Source: Mycolicibacter senuensis (lineage in GTDB: Bacteria; Actinomycetota; Actinomycetes; Mycobacteriales; Mycobacteriaceae). Taken from it: 64,000 bases of DNA. The stretch spans positions 211,818 through 275,817 of the forward strand of contig NZ_LQPS01000054.1 of assembly GCF_002101885.1 (NCBI RefSeq). Reading direction: 5' to 3'. Position 1 is the first letter of the stretch. Every line of letters begins with the position of its first letter. Below are positions 40,421 to 49,598 of this stretch, in pieces. Under the pieces are notes generated by a model. The model made no database searches and was not told where the DNA came from. It saw only the letters and a list, made by a program, of their open reading frames with translations. Both the position numbers and the translations under genes were made by a program.

Positions 40421-42067
40421 GTGACCCCCGCCGATCTGGCCGAATTGCTCAAGACCACCGCCACCGCGGTGCTGGCCGAGCACGACCTGGACACCGCCGC
40501 GCTGCCCGCGACGGTGACCGTCGAGCGGCCGCGCAACCCCGACCACGGCGACTACGCCACCAACCTGGCGTTGCAGCTGGGTAAGAAGGTCGGCGTCAAC
40601 CCGCGTGAGCTGGCCGGCTGGCTGGCCGAGGCGCTGACGAAAGCCGACGGGATCGCCTCGGCCGACACCGCCGGTCCCGGCTTCGTCAACATCCGCCTCG
40701 ACGCCTCGGCGCAGGGCACCATCGTGGCCAACATCGTGGAAGCCGGCCCGAGCTACGGCCACTCGCAGGAGTTCGACGGACTCAACGTCAACCTGGAATT
40801 CGTCTCGGCCAACCCCACCGGTCCCATCCACATCGGCGGTACCCGCTGGGCCGCGGTCGGTGATGCGCTGGGCCGGCTGCTTTCCACCCAGGGCGCGGCG
40901 GTCACCCGCGAGTACTACTTCAACGACCACGGCGCCCAGATCGACCGGTTCGCCAACTCGCTGATCGCCGCCGCCAAGGGCGAACCCGCTCCCGAGGACG
41001 GCTACGCCGGCGCCTACATCACCGACATCGCGGCACAAATCCAGGCCCAGGCCCCCGACGCGCTGAGCGGCCCGGACTCTCAGGAGACGTTCCGCGCGAT
41101 CGGCGTCGACCTGATGTTCAGCCACATCAAGGCCTCGCTGCACGAGTTCGGCACCGACTTCGACGTCTTCACCCACGAAGACTCGATGCACACCTCCGGC
41201 CGTGTCGAGCAGGCCATCGAGCGGCTACGTGCCAACGACAACATCTACGAGAAAGACGGCGCCACCTGGCTGCGCACCAGCGCCTACGGCGATGACAAAG
41301 ACCGCGTCGTGATCAAGAGCGACGGCAAGCCCGCCTACATCGCCGGCGACTTGGCCTACTACCTGGACAAGCGGCAGCGCGGCTTCAACCTGTGCATCTA
41401 CATGCTCGGCGCCGACCACCACGGCTACATCGCCCGGCTCAAAGCCGCCGCGGCCGCCTTCGGCGATGACCCGGCCACCGTCGAAGTCCTGATCGGCCAG
41501 ATGGTCAACCTGGTGCGCAACGGCCAGCCGGTCAAGATGAGCAAGCGCGCCGGCACCGTCATCACCCTCGACGACCTCGTCGAGGCCATCGGCGTGGACG
41601 CCGCCCGCTACAGCCTGACCCGCTCCTCGGTGGACACCCCGATCGACATCGACCTGGCGCTGTGGTCCTCGGCCAGCAACGAAAACCCGGTCTACTACGT
41701 GCAATACGCGCACGCCCGGCTCTCCGCGCTGGCCCGCAACGCCGCCGAGCTCGGCATCACCGCCGACACGGCCCACCTCGGACTGCTCACCCACGACAAG
41801 GAGGGCACGCTGATCCGCAACCTGGGGGAGTTCCCCCGGGTGCTCAAAACCGCTGCCGCGCTGCGTGAGCCGCACCGCGTGTGCCGCTATCTGGAAGACC
41901 TCGCCGGTGACTACCACCGGTTCTACGACAGCTGCCGGGTGCTGCCGCAGGGCGATGAAGCACCGAGCGATCTGCACGGCGCGCGGTTGGCGCTGTGCCA
42001 GGCCACCCGCCAGGTGATCGCCAACGGGCTGGGCATTCTCGGCGTGAACGCACCGGAGCGAATGTGA
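40421..42067 (+). CDS. argS: Arginyl-tRNA synthetase
   Basis: A 548-residue class I synthetase that charges tRNA-Arg with arginine. HIGH-type PTGPIHIGGTRWA (around residue 136) and the KMSKR motif PVKMSKRAGTVI (around residue 372) are present, with an anticodon-binding C-terminal domain. The GTG at 40421 matches the family start. Its stop overlaps lysA by 3-4 nt, so the amino-acid genes downstream begin in one operon. Confidence 0.97.
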   Translation: MTPADLAELLKTTATAVLAEHDLDTAALPATVTVERPRNPDHGDYATNLALQLGKKVGVNPRELAGWLAEALTKADGIASADTAGPGFVNIRLDASAQGTIVANIVEAGPSYGHSQEFDGLNVNLEFVSANPTGPIHIGGTRWAAVGDALGRLLSTQGAAVTREYYFNDHGAQIDRFANSLIAAAKGEPAPEDGYAGAYITDIAAQIQAQAPDALSGPDSQETFRAIGVDLMFSHIKASLHEFGTDFDVFTHEDSMHTSGRVEQAIERLRANDNIYEKDGATWLRTSAYGDDKDRVVIKSDGKPAYIAGDLAYYLDKRQRGFNLCIYMLGADHHGYIARLKAAAAAFGDDPATVEVLIGQMVNLVRNGQPVKMSKRAGTVITLDDLVEAIGVDAARYSLTRSSVDTPIDIDLALWSSASNENPVYYVQYAHARLSALARNAAELGITADTAHLGLLTHDKEGTLIRNLGEFPRVLKTAAALREPHRVCRYLEDLAGDYHRFYDSCRVLPQGDEAPSDLHGARLALCQATRQVIANGLGILGVNAPERM

Positions 42068-43482
42068 ACGTCCATCCCGCCGGGCCGCGCCACGCCGAGG
42101 AGATCCACCACGACGGACTGCCGCCGCGGCCGCAAACCCCCCAGAGCCTACTCGAACTGGCGCCGAATGTGTGGCCGCGCAACACTGTTCGCGACGACGA
42201 CGGCCAAGTGAGCATCGCCGGAGTAAAAGTCACCGACCTGGCCGCCGAATACGGCACCCCGTTGTTCATCATCGACGAGGACGACTTCCGGGGCCGCTGC
42301 CGTGAGATCGCGCAGGCGTTCGGCGGCGGCGACCACGTGCACTACGCCGCCAAGGCCTTCCTGTGCAGCGAGATCGCCCGCTGGATCGGCCAGGAGGGGC
42401 TGTCCCTGGACGTCGCCACCGGCGGCGAGCTGGCCGTCGCGCTGCACGCCGGCTTCCCCGCGCAGCGAATAACGATGCACGGCAACAACAAATCGGTTGC
42501 AGAGCTGCAGGCCGCGGTCGATGCCGGCGTCGGCCACATCGTGCTCGACTCGCTGATCGAGATCGAACGCCTCGATGCCATCGCCGCGGCGGCCGGTGTC
42601 GTGCAGGACGTGCTGGTTCGGGTCACCGTCGGCGTGGAGGCCCACACCCACGAGTTCATCTCCACCGCCCACGAAGACCAGAAGTTCGGCCTGTCGCTGG
42701 CCAGCGGTGCGGCGATGGACGCCATCAGAAAGGTTTTCGCCACCGACCAGCTGCGCCTGGTGGGCCTGCACAGCCACATCGGGTCGCAGATCTTCGACGT
42801 CGCCGGTTTCGAGTTGGCCGCTCACCGCGTCATCGGCCTGTTGCGCGACGTGGTCGCCGAGTTCGGTGTCGACAAGACCGCGCAACTGTCGGTCATCGAC
42901 CTGGGTGGGGGACTGGGCATTTCCTACCTGCCCCAGGACGATCCGCCCCCGATGGACGAGCTCGCCGGCAAGCTCACCGCGATCGTGCGCGAGGAATCCG
43001 CCGCGGTCGGCCTGCCGGCCCCGCAGCTGGTCGTCGAACCCGGCCGGGCCATCGCCGGGCCGGGCACCATCACGCTCTATGAGGTCGGCACCGTCAAAGA
43101 CGTCGACATCAGCACCACCGCGCGCCGCCGCTACGTCAGCGTCGACGGCGGCATGAGTGACAACATCCGCCCCGCGCTGTATGACGCGCACTACGACGTG
43201 CGGCTGGTGTCGCGGGGCGGCACCGCGCAACCGGTAGCTGCGCGTGTCGTCGGCAAACACTGCGAGACCGGCGACATCATCGTCCGCGACACCTGGGTAC
43301 CCGAGGACCTGGTTCCCGGTGACCTGGTTGCGGTGGCCGCCACCGGCGCGTACTGCTACTCGATGTCGAGCCGCTACAACCTGCTCACCCGTCCGGCGGT
43401 GGTGGCGGTGCGCGGCGGGAAAGCGCGCCTTATGCTGCGCCGGGAAACCGTCGATGACCTGATCAGCCTGGAGGTGAATTAA
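42064..43482 (+). CDS. lysA: Diaminopimelate decarboxylase
   Basis: A 472-residue PLP enzyme for the last step of lysine synthesis (meso-diaminopimelate to lysine). Lys97 in VHYAAKAFLC binds PLP. HSHIGSQIFD, DLGGGLGISY and the C-terminal TGAYCYSMSSRYN are hallmarks. GTG at 42064 forms a GTGA overlap with argS. The frame opens earlier (41995), but this start fits the family. Confidence 0.96.
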   Translation: MNVHPAGPRHAEEIHHDGLPPRPQTPQSLLELAPNVWPRNTVRDDDGQVSIAGVKVTDLAAEYGTPLFIIDEDDFRGRCREIAQAFGGGDHVHYAAKAFLCSEIARWIGQEGLSLDVATGGELAVALHAGFPAQRITMHGNNKSVAELQAAVDAGVGHIVLDSLIEIERLDAIAAAAGVVQDVLVRVTVGVEAHTHEFISTAHEDQKFGLSLASGAAMDAIRKVFATDQLRLVGLHSHIGSQIFDVAGFELAAHRVIGLLRDVVAEFGVDKTAQLSVIDLGGGLGISYLPQDDPPPMDELAGKLTAIVREESAAVGLPAPQLVVEPGRAIAGPGTITLYEVGTVKDVDISTTARRRYVSVDGGMSDNIRPALYDAHYDVRLVSRGGTAQPVAARVVGKHCETGDIIVRDTWVPEDLVPGDLVAVAATGAYCYSMSSRYNLLTRPAVVAVRGGKARLMLRRETVDDLISLEVN

Positions 43483-43484
43483 GG

Positions 43485-44819
43485 ATGTCCGATGCGAATG
43501 TTCCCGTGAGCCCGGTGGGTGTCGCTGTCCTGGGACTGGGCAACGTCGGCAGCGAAGTCGTCCGCATCCTCGAGGCCAGCGCCGACGACCTGGCCGCCCG
43601 GATCGGTGCGCCGCTGGTGCTGCGCGGCGTCGGGGTGCGCCGGGTGGCCGATGATCGCGGAGTGCCCGTCGAGCTGCTCACCGACGACGTCGACAGCCTG
43701 GTGTCACGCAGTGACGTCGACATCGTCGTGGAGTTGATGGGCCCGGTCGAGCCGGCCCGCAACGCGATCCTGTCGGCGATCAAACACGGCAAGTCCGTCA
43801 TCACCGCCAACAAGGCTTTGCTGTCACGGTCCACCGGCGAGCTGGCCGAGGCCGCCGAGACCGCGCGGGTGGACATGTACTTCGAGGCCAGCGTCGCCGG
43901 CGCGATCCCGGTGATCCGGCCGCTGACCCAGTCGCTGGCCGGTGACACCGTGCTGCGGGTGGCCGGCATCGTCAACGGCACCACCAACTACATCCTGTCC
44001 GAGATGGACTCCACCGGCGCCGACTACGCCAGCGCGCTGGCCGATGCGAGCGCGCTGGGCTACGCCGAGGCCGACCCGACCGCCGACGTGGAGGGCTACG
44101 ACGCCGCCGCCAAGGCAGCGATCCTGGCCTCGATCGCCTTTCACACCCGGGTGACCGCCGACGACGTCTACCGCGAGGGCATCACCAACATCACCCCCGA
44201 TGACGCCGCCGCGGCGCGCGCGCTGGGATGCACCATCAAGCTGCTGGCCATCTGTGAACGCATCTCCAGCCGCGACGGCCAGCAGCGGGTCTCGGCGCGG
44301 GTCTACCCGGCGCTGGTGCCGCTGGAGCACCCGCTGGCCACCGTCAACGGCGCGTTCAACGCCGTGGTGGTCGAGGCCGAGGCAGCCGGCCGGCTGATGT
44401 TCTACGGGCAGGGCGCCGGCGGTTCCCCGACCGCCTCGGCGGTCATGGGCGACCTGGTGATGGCGGCCCGCAACCGGGTGCAGGGCGGTCGCGGACCGCG
44501 CGAGTCCAAGTACGCCCAACTGGCCATCGCGCCGATCGGGGACGTCCAGACCCGCTACTACGTGAGCATGGACGTCGCCGACAAGCCGGGTGTGCTGGCC
44601 ACGGTCGCAGCCGAGTTCGCCGCCCACGAGGTGAGCATCGCCGAGGTACGCCAGGAAGGCGTGACCGACGACGAAGGCCAACTGATCGGTGCCCGGATCG
44701 TGGTGGTCACCCACCGCGCCGCCGAATCGGCGCTGTCGGAAACCGTTGCGGCGCTGGCAGAACTGGATGCGGTACAGCAGGTCGCCAGCGTGCTACGACT
44801 GGAAGGAACAGACCAGTGA
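43485..44819 (+). CDS. hom: Homoserine dehydrogenase
   Basis: A 444-residue NAD(P)-dependent enzyme that reduces aspartate semialdehyde to homoserine. The Rossmann GLGNVGSEVVRIL comes first, and the catalytic domain follows with NKALLSRS and NGTTNYILSEMD. A C-terminal ACT domain (residues 355-440, YVSMDVADKPGVLATVAAEF) allows feedback control, typically by threonine. In M. tuberculosis it is annotated thrA. It overlaps thrC by 4 nt. Confidence 0.96.
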   Translation: MSDANVPVSPVGVAVLGLGNVGSEVVRILEASADDLAARIGAPLVLRGVGVRRVADDRGVPVELLTDDVDSLVSRSDVDIVVELMGPVEPARNAILSAIKHGKSVITANKALLSRSTGELAEAAETARVDMYFEASVAGAIPVIRPLTQSLAGDTVLRVAGIVNGTTNYILSEMDSTGADYASALADASALGYAEADPTADVEGYDAAAKAAILASIAFHTRVTADDVYREGITNITPDDAAAARALGCTIKLLAICERISSRDGQQRVSARVYPALVPLEHPLATVNGAFNAVVVEAEAAGRLMFYGQGAGGSPTASAVMGDLVMAARNRVQGGRGPRESKYAQLAIAPIGDVQTRYYVSMDVADKPGVLATVAAEFAAHEVSIAEVRQEGVTDDEGQLIGARIVVVTHRAAESALSETVAALAELDAVQQVASVLRLEGTDQ

Positions 44820-45898
44820 GCTCCGCCCGGACACCGGTCCATCAGCCCTGGCCCGGCCTGATCGGCGCCTACCGCGACCGGCTTCCCATCGGCGACGACT
44901 GGACGCCGATCACGCTGCACGAGGGCGGCACCCCGCTGATCCACGCCAAGCGGATCTCCGAACAGATCGGCTGCACGGTGCACCTCAAGGTGGAGGGGCT
45001 CAACCCGACCGGCTCGTTCAAGGACCGGGGCATGACGATGGCGGTCACCGACGCGGTGGCCCGCGGGCAGCAGGTGGTGCTGTGCGCCTCGACCGGAAAC
45101 ACCTCGGCGTCGGCGGCGGCCTACGCCGCGCGGGCCGGCATCACCTGTGCGGTGTTGATCCCGCAGGGCAAGATCGCGATGGGCAAGCTGGCGCAGGCGG
45201 TCATGCACGGCGCCAAGATCATCCAGATCGACGGCAACTTCGACGACTGCCTGGAGTTGGCCCGCAAGATGGCCACCGACTTCCCGACCATCTCGCTGGT
45301 CAACTCGGTGAACCCGGTGCGAATCGAAGGCCAGAAGACCGCGGCGTTCGAGATCGTCGACGCGCTGGGCACCGCGCCGGACATCCACTCGCTGCCGGTG
45401 GGCAACGCCGGCAATATCACCGCCTACTGGAAGGGCTACCGCGAGTACCACGCCGACGGCCTGAGCGACAAGCTGCCCAAGATGCTCGGGACGCAGGCCG
45501 CGGGCGCGGCGCCGCTGGTGCTCGGTGAGCCGGTCAAGAACCCCGAGACCGTCGCCACCGCCATCCGCATCGGCTCGCCGGCATCCTGGACCCAGGCCGT
45601 CGAAGCGCAGGTGGATTCCGGTGGGCGGTTCCTGGCCGCCACCGACGAGGAGATTCTGGCGGCCTACCACCTGGTGGCGGAGTCCGAGGGGGTCTTCGTG
45701 GAGCCGGCGTCGGCGGCCAGCATCGCCGGGCTGCTCAAGTCGGTGTCCGACGGCTGGGTTCCGCGGGGCTCGACGGTGGTGTGCACCGTCACCGGAAACG
45801 GGCTCAAGGATCCCGACACCGCCCTGCGCGACCTGCCCGAAGTCACCGCGGTTCCCGTCGACGCGGCCACCGTGGTCGCCGAGTTGGGGCTGGTCTAG
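44816..45898 (+). CDS. thrC: Threonine synthase
   Basis: A 360-residue PLP enzyme that makes threonine from phosphohomoserine. Lys69 in LNPTGSFKDRGM binds PLP, and ASTGNTSASAAAYAARAG is the phosphate-binding loop. Starts with a GTG in a GTGA overlap with the homoserine dehydrogenase gene and overlaps thrB by one base. Confidence 0.96.
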   Translation: MSSARTPVHQPWPGLIGAYRDRLPIGDDWTPITLHEGGTPLIHAKRISEQIGCTVHLKVEGLNPTGSFKDRGMTMAVTDAVARGQQVVLCASTGNTSASAAAYAARAGITCAVLIPQGKIAMGKLAQAVMHGAKIIQIDGNFDDCLELARKMATDFPTISLVNSVNPVRIEGQKTAAFEIVDALGTAPDIHSLPVGNAGNITAYWKGYREYHADGLSDKLPKMLGTQAAGAAPLVLGEPVKNPETVATAIRIGSPASWTQAVEAQVDSGGRFLAATDEEILAAYHLVAESEGVFVEPASAASIAGLLKSVSDGWVPRGSTVVCTVTGNGLKDPDTALRDLPEVTAVPVDAATVVAELGLV

Positions 45899-46848
45899 TG
45901 GTCCAACTGTTACCGACCGGGTTGACGGCCAGCGTCGCGGTGGCGGCGTCAAGCGCCAACCTGGGCCCCGGCTTCGACAGCCTCGGGCTGGCGTTGGGGC
46001 TCTACGACGAGGTCATCGTCGAGACGGTCGATTCCGGCCTGGTGGTCCAGGTCGACGGAGAGGGCGCAGGCCAGGTTCCGCTGACATCGGATCACCTTGT
46101 GGTTCAAGGCATCCGACGCGGCCTCCGGGAAGCCGGGGTGGACGTGCCGGGAATGGTGGTGCGCTGCCGCAACGCCATCCCGCATCAGCGTGGGCTGGGC
46201 TCCTCGGCGGCCGCCGTGGTCGGCGGTCTGGCCGCGGTCAACGGACTTGTCGCACAGCTTGATCGGCCGGGGCTGTCGGAGTCCCGCCTGGTCCAGCTGG
46301 CATCGGAGTTCGAGGGCCATCCCGACAACGCCGCCGCCGCCGTGCTCGGGGGCGCGGTGGTGTCCTGGACGGCGAACCGACCCGACGGCGGTGGGACCGG
46401 CTATTCGGCGGTGCCGTTGCGGCTGCACCCCGACATCCATCTGTTCCCGGCGATACCGCAACTTCGGTCATCGACCGCCGAGACGCGCATGCTGCTGCCC
46501 GAGCAGGTCAGCCACCGCGACGCCCGATTCAATGTCAGTCGTGTCGCGCTGCTGGTGGTGGCGCTGACCGAGCGGCCCGACCTGCTGCTGACGGCCACCG
46601 AGGACCTGCTGCACCAGCCGCAGCGCGCCGCCGCCCAGCCCGAGTCCGCGCAGTTCCTGCAATTGCTGCGGCAGCACGGAATCGCCGCGGTGCTGTCCGG
46701 TGCCGGGCCCGCGGTGATCGCGCTGAGCACCGCACCCGAACTTCCCGCTGAGGTGCTTGAGGCGCCGGCGGCGCGTGGGTTCAATGTGACGCAGATGCGT
46801 GTCGGTGATGCAGTCAAGTGGAATTCCGGGGTGGTGGTGCCCGGTTGA
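45898..46848 (+). CDS. thrB: Homoserine kinase
   Basis: A 316-residue GHMP kinase that phosphorylates homoserine. The ATP loop PHQRGLGSSAAAVVGGLAA and the N-terminal motif SSANLGPGFDSLGLALGLYD are clear, and a C-terminal glycine-rich AVLSGAGPAVIAL is present. The GTG at 45898 shares a base with the thrC stop. It ends the threonine operon before a long leader to rho. Confidence 0.95.
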   Translation: MVQLLPTGLTASVAVAASSANLGPGFDSLGLALGLYDEVIVETVDSGLVVQVDGEGAGQVPLTSDHLVVQGIRRGLREAGVDVPGMVVRCRNAIPHQRGLGSSAAAVVGGLAAVNGLVAQLDRPGLSESRLVQLASEFEGHPDNAAAAVLGGAVVSWTANRPDGGGTGYSAVPLRLHPDIHLFPAIPQLRSSTAETRMLLPEQVSHRDARFNVSRVALLVVALTERPDLLLTATEDLLHQPQRAAAQPESAQFLQLLRQHGIAAVLSGAGPAVIALSTAPELPAEVLEAPAARGFNVTQMRVGDAVKWNSGVVVPG

Positions 46849-46868
46849 GGCACGCCGCGCCGTATTTG

Positions 46869-46897
46869 TTGCGCGAGCCACTCAAGACGGCTATCCT
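46869..46897 (+). promoter_or_regulatory. Candidate rho promoter and long 5' leader
   Basis: TTGCGC at 46869 with TATCCT at 46892-46897 (17-nt spacing, preceded by GGC) forms a plausible sigma-A type promoter. It would give a leader of about 210 nt before the rho start at 47113. Rho genes often autoregulate through such leaders. No stronger promoter was seen in the 264-nt gap. Confidence 0.4.
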
Positions 46898-47112
46898 CGG
46901 TTCCGTCCCGCATTCGCGGCATCAGCATCTGACTCAGACTGCGTTGTCACTGGGACGCCACCAAATTCTTCTCGTAGCTGACGGCTCGCGATTTGACGCT
47001 GTCGATACGGGTATCACCGTTAAAACAGTCGACGGTGACACGCACTCGGCGGTTCCGCTGGATGCACCCAACCCCTCGCGTGACAAAACCGACGAGGGAA
47101 GAAAGGAAATCC

Positions 47113-49167
47113 GTGACCGAAACGGACCTCTTCACGGCTGACAGCAGCACCGGACAGGCTTCGCTGTCGACCTCCCAGAACGCCGCCTCGACCCCGGGCG
47201 CTTCGGAGGCCTCCGATGTCAGCACTCCGGCCGCCGGCGACGACACCGCGGTGTCGTCCCCCGAAGCCGGCTCGACGCCCGCCACCAGCGACTCCGCGCC
47301 CGCCGCGGCACCGGACAACGGTGCTCCCGCCGCTGCGGAACCGTCGTTGTCGGCGATGGTGTTGCCTGAGCTGCGCGCGCTGGCCAACCGCGTCGGCGTC
47401 AAAGGCGCCTCCGGGATGCGCAAGAGCGAGCTGATCGCCGCGATCCGTGAGGTCGGCGGCAATGGCGGCAATGGCGGCAATGGCGGCAGCGGCGGAGACG
47501 CTGCCGAGACGCCTGCCGCCGAAGCACCCGCGAATGGCGCCGCCGTCGGCGACGAGCCGGCCCGGGCCGAGGGCACCGAAGCCGGTGGGGCTGCCGAGGC
47601 CGGCGAGGCGCCGCCTCGTCGTGAACGGCGCGGCGCCAGCCGTGCGAGCGGTGCACCCGCCGCCGACGGAGGAGACCAGGACGAGGGCGAGCCTCGCAAG
47701 CAGGGGGAGTCCAACAAGCAGGACAAGCCCGACGAGAAGGCCGAGCAGTCCGGCGGCCGTCGCGACGGCGGCAAGTCCGACGACCGTGCTGCGGGCAAGG
47801 CAGACCAGGCCAAGGGCGACCAGACCAAGGGTGACCAGGCCAAGGGCGACCAGAACAAGGGCGACCAGGCCAAGGGCGACGAGCAGAACCGCGGTCACCA
47901 GGGCCAGCAGAACTCCGATGACGACGACGGGCGCGGCGGCCGGCGCGGCCGCCGATTCCGCGACCGGCGCCGCCGGGGCGAACGTGGCGGCGAAGGCGGC
48001 GACACCGAGCTGCGCGAGGACGATGTCGTCCAGCCGGTGGCCGGCATCCTCGACGTGCTGGACAACTACGCGTTCGTGCGCACCTCCGGCTACCTGGCCG
48101 GCCCGAACGATGTCTATGTGTCGATGAACATGGTCCGCAAGAACGGGCTGCGCCGCGGTGACGCGGTGACCGGCGCCGTGCGGGTGCCCCGCGACGGTGA
48201 GCAGCCCAACCAGCGGCAGAAGTTCAACCCGCTGGTGCGGTTGGACTCCGTCAACGGGGGACCGGTCGAGGAGGCTCGGAACCGCCCGGACTTCTCCAAG
48301 CTGACCCCGCTGTATCCGAACCAGCGGCTGCGGTTGGAGACCTCGGGTGACAAGCTGACCACCCGGGTCATCGACCTGATCATGCCGATCGGCAAGGGGC
48401 AGCGCGCACTGATCGTGTCGCCGCCCAAGGCCGGTAAGACCACGATCATGCAGGACATCGCCAACGCGATCACCCGCAACAACCCGGAGTGCCACCTGAT
48501 GGTGGTGCTGGTCGACGAGCGGCCCGAGGAAGTCACCGACATGCAGCGCTCGGTCAAGGGTGAGGTCATCGCCTCCACCTTCGACCGGCCGCCGTCGGAC
48601 CACACCCAGGCCGCCGAGCTGGCCATCGAGCGGGCCAAGCGCCTGGTCGAGCAGGGCAAAGATGTGGTCGTCCTTCTCGACTCGATCACCCGGCTGGGGC
48701 GGGCCTACAACAACGCCTCTCCGGCGTCGGGCCGCATCCTGTCCGGTGGTGTGGACTCCACCGCGCTCTACCCGCCCAAGCGGTTCCTGGGCGCCGCGCG
48801 CAACATCGAGGACGGCGGCTCGCTGACCATCATCGCCACCGCGATGGTCGAGACCGGGTCCACCGGTGACACGGTCATCTTCGAGGAGTTCAAGGGCACC
48901 GGCAACGCCGAGCTCAAGCTGGACCGCAAGATCGCCGAGCGCCGGGTATTCCCGGCCGTCGACGTCAACCCGTCCGGCACCCGCAAGGACGAGCTGCTGC
49001 TCTCGCCGGACGAGTTCGCGATCGTGCACAAGCTGCGCCGGCTGCTGTCGGGGCTGGACTCGCATCAGGCCATCGACCTGTTGATGAGCCAGCTGCGCAA
49101 GACCAAGAACAACTACGAGTTCCTGGTCCAGGTCTCCAAGACCACGCCGGGAATGGACAACGACTGA
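47113..49167 (+). CDS. rho: Transcription termination factor Rho
   Basis: A 684-residue hexameric RNA helicase that ends transcription. Residues 81-112 are the conserved Rho N-terminal helix (LPELRALANRVGVKGASGMR), interrupted by an Arg/Gly/Asp-rich insert from about 113 to 300. RNA-binding domain 300-420 (DDVVQPVAGILDVLDNYAFV) and ATPase 420-684 (SPPKAGKTTIMQDIANAI, STFDRPPSDHTQAAELAIER) are intact. The insert includes GGNGGNGGNGGSGG and five KGDQ-like repeats. The GTG at 47113 is the family start. It is a large Rho of the actinobacterial type. Confidence 0.96.
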   Translation: MTETDLFTADSSTGQASLSTSQNAASTPGASEASDVSTPAAGDDTAVSSPEAGSTPATSDSAPAAAPDNGAPAAAEPSLSAMVLPELRALANRVGVKGASGMRKSELIAAIREVGGNGGNGGNGGSGGDAAETPAAEAPANGAAVGDEPARAEGTEAGGAAEAGEAPPRRERRGASRASGAPAADGGDQDEGEPRKQGESNKQDKPDEKAEQSGGRRDGGKSDDRAAGKADQAKGDQTKGDQAKGDQNKGDQAKGDEQNRGHQGQQNSDDDDGRGGRRGRRFRDRRRRGERGGEGGDTELREDDVVQPVAGILDVLDNYAFVRTSGYLAGPNDVYVSMNMVRKNGLRRGDAVTGAVRVPRDGEQPNQRQKFNPLVRLDSVNGGPVEEARNRPDFSKLTPLYPNQRLRLETSGDKLTTRVIDLIMPIGKGQRALIVSPPKAGKTTIMQDIANAITRNNPECHLMVVLVDERPEEVTDMQRSVKGEVIASTFDRPPSDHTQAAELAIERAKRLVEQGKDVVVLLDSITRLGRAYNNASPASGRILSGGVDSTALYPPKRFLGAARNIEDGGSLTIIATAMVETGSTGDTVIFEEFKGTGNAELKLDRKIAERRVFPAVDVNPSGTRKDELLLSPDEFAIVHKLRRLLSGLDSHQAIDLLMSQLRKTKNNYEFLVQVSKTTPGMDND
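47803..47880 (+). repeat. 15-nt tandem repeats in rho coding KGDQA-like units
   Basis: Units of about 15 nt (gaccaggccaagggc and variants) repeat five times and code for DQAKG / DQTKG / DQNKG at residues 231-256. They are in the basic, disordered insert of Rho and probably vary in number by slippage. Such repeats are not required for catalysis. Confidence 0.8.
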
Positions 49168-49175
49168 TCGGCGTT

Positions 49176-49203
49176 TTGGTGGCGTCAGCGCAGCTGGCAT
49201 AAT
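49176..49203 (+). promoter_or_regulatory. Candidate rpmE promoter
   Basis: TTGGTG at 49176 and CATAAT at 49198 with a 16-nt spacer look like a vegetative promoter in the 110-nt gap between rho and rpmE. A leader of about 70 nt precedes the rpmE ATG. The fit to the -35 box is only partial. Confidence 0.4.
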
Positions 49204-49277
49204 CGAACGCCTCAGGTTCCGGTTCACGTCCGCCTCACCGGCTGGCGACCCGGCGACCCACGATTGAAGAGGACATC

Positions 49278-49526
49278 ATGAAAACTGGCATTCACCCCGC
49301 CTACGGCGAGACCACCGTGGTCTGCGGTTGCGGCAACAGCTTCACCACCCGCAGCACCAAGGAGAGCGGCCACATCGTGGTCGAGGTCTGCTCGCAGTGC
49401 CACCCGTTCTACACCGGCAAGCAGAAGATCCTGGACAGCGGCGGCCGGGTCGCCCGCTTCGAGAAGCGCTACGGCAAGCGCAAGGCCGGTGCCGCAACCG
49501 ACGCAGCCGAAGCCGCCGACAAGTAG
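49278..49526 (+). CDS. rpmE: 50S ribosomal protein L31, zinc-binding form
   Basis: An 82-residue ribosomal protein. Four zinc cysteines at positions 16, 18, 38 and 41 (VVCGCGNSF and VEVCSQCHPFYTG) mark the C-plus form used when zinc is plentiful. The C-terminus after residue 65 is a basic then acidic tail, slightly longer than in many bacteria. It follows rho, as in M. tuberculosis Rv1298. Confidence 0.96.
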   Translation: MKTGIHPAYGETTVVCGCGNSFTTRSTKESGHIVVEVCSQCHPFYTGKQKILDSGGRVARFEKRYGKRKAGAATDAAEAADK

Positions 49527-49534
49527 CTTCCTCA

Positions 49535-49574
49535 CCGACGCCCGGAACGTGTCAGCACGTCGCCCGGGCGTCGG
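49535..49574 (+). terminator. Two-tier hairpin terminator after rpmE
   Basis: ccgacgcccgg (49535-49545) pairs with ccgggcgtcgg (49564-49574), an 11-bp stem. Inside it acgtg (49547-49551) pairs with cacgt (49556-49560). It starts 8 nt after the rpmE stop. A weak T-rich run (cttgtgtt) follows, and prfA begins 25 nt later. Confidence 0.6.
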
Positions 49575-49598
49575 CTTGTGTTCGGGGATGGAGGTGAG

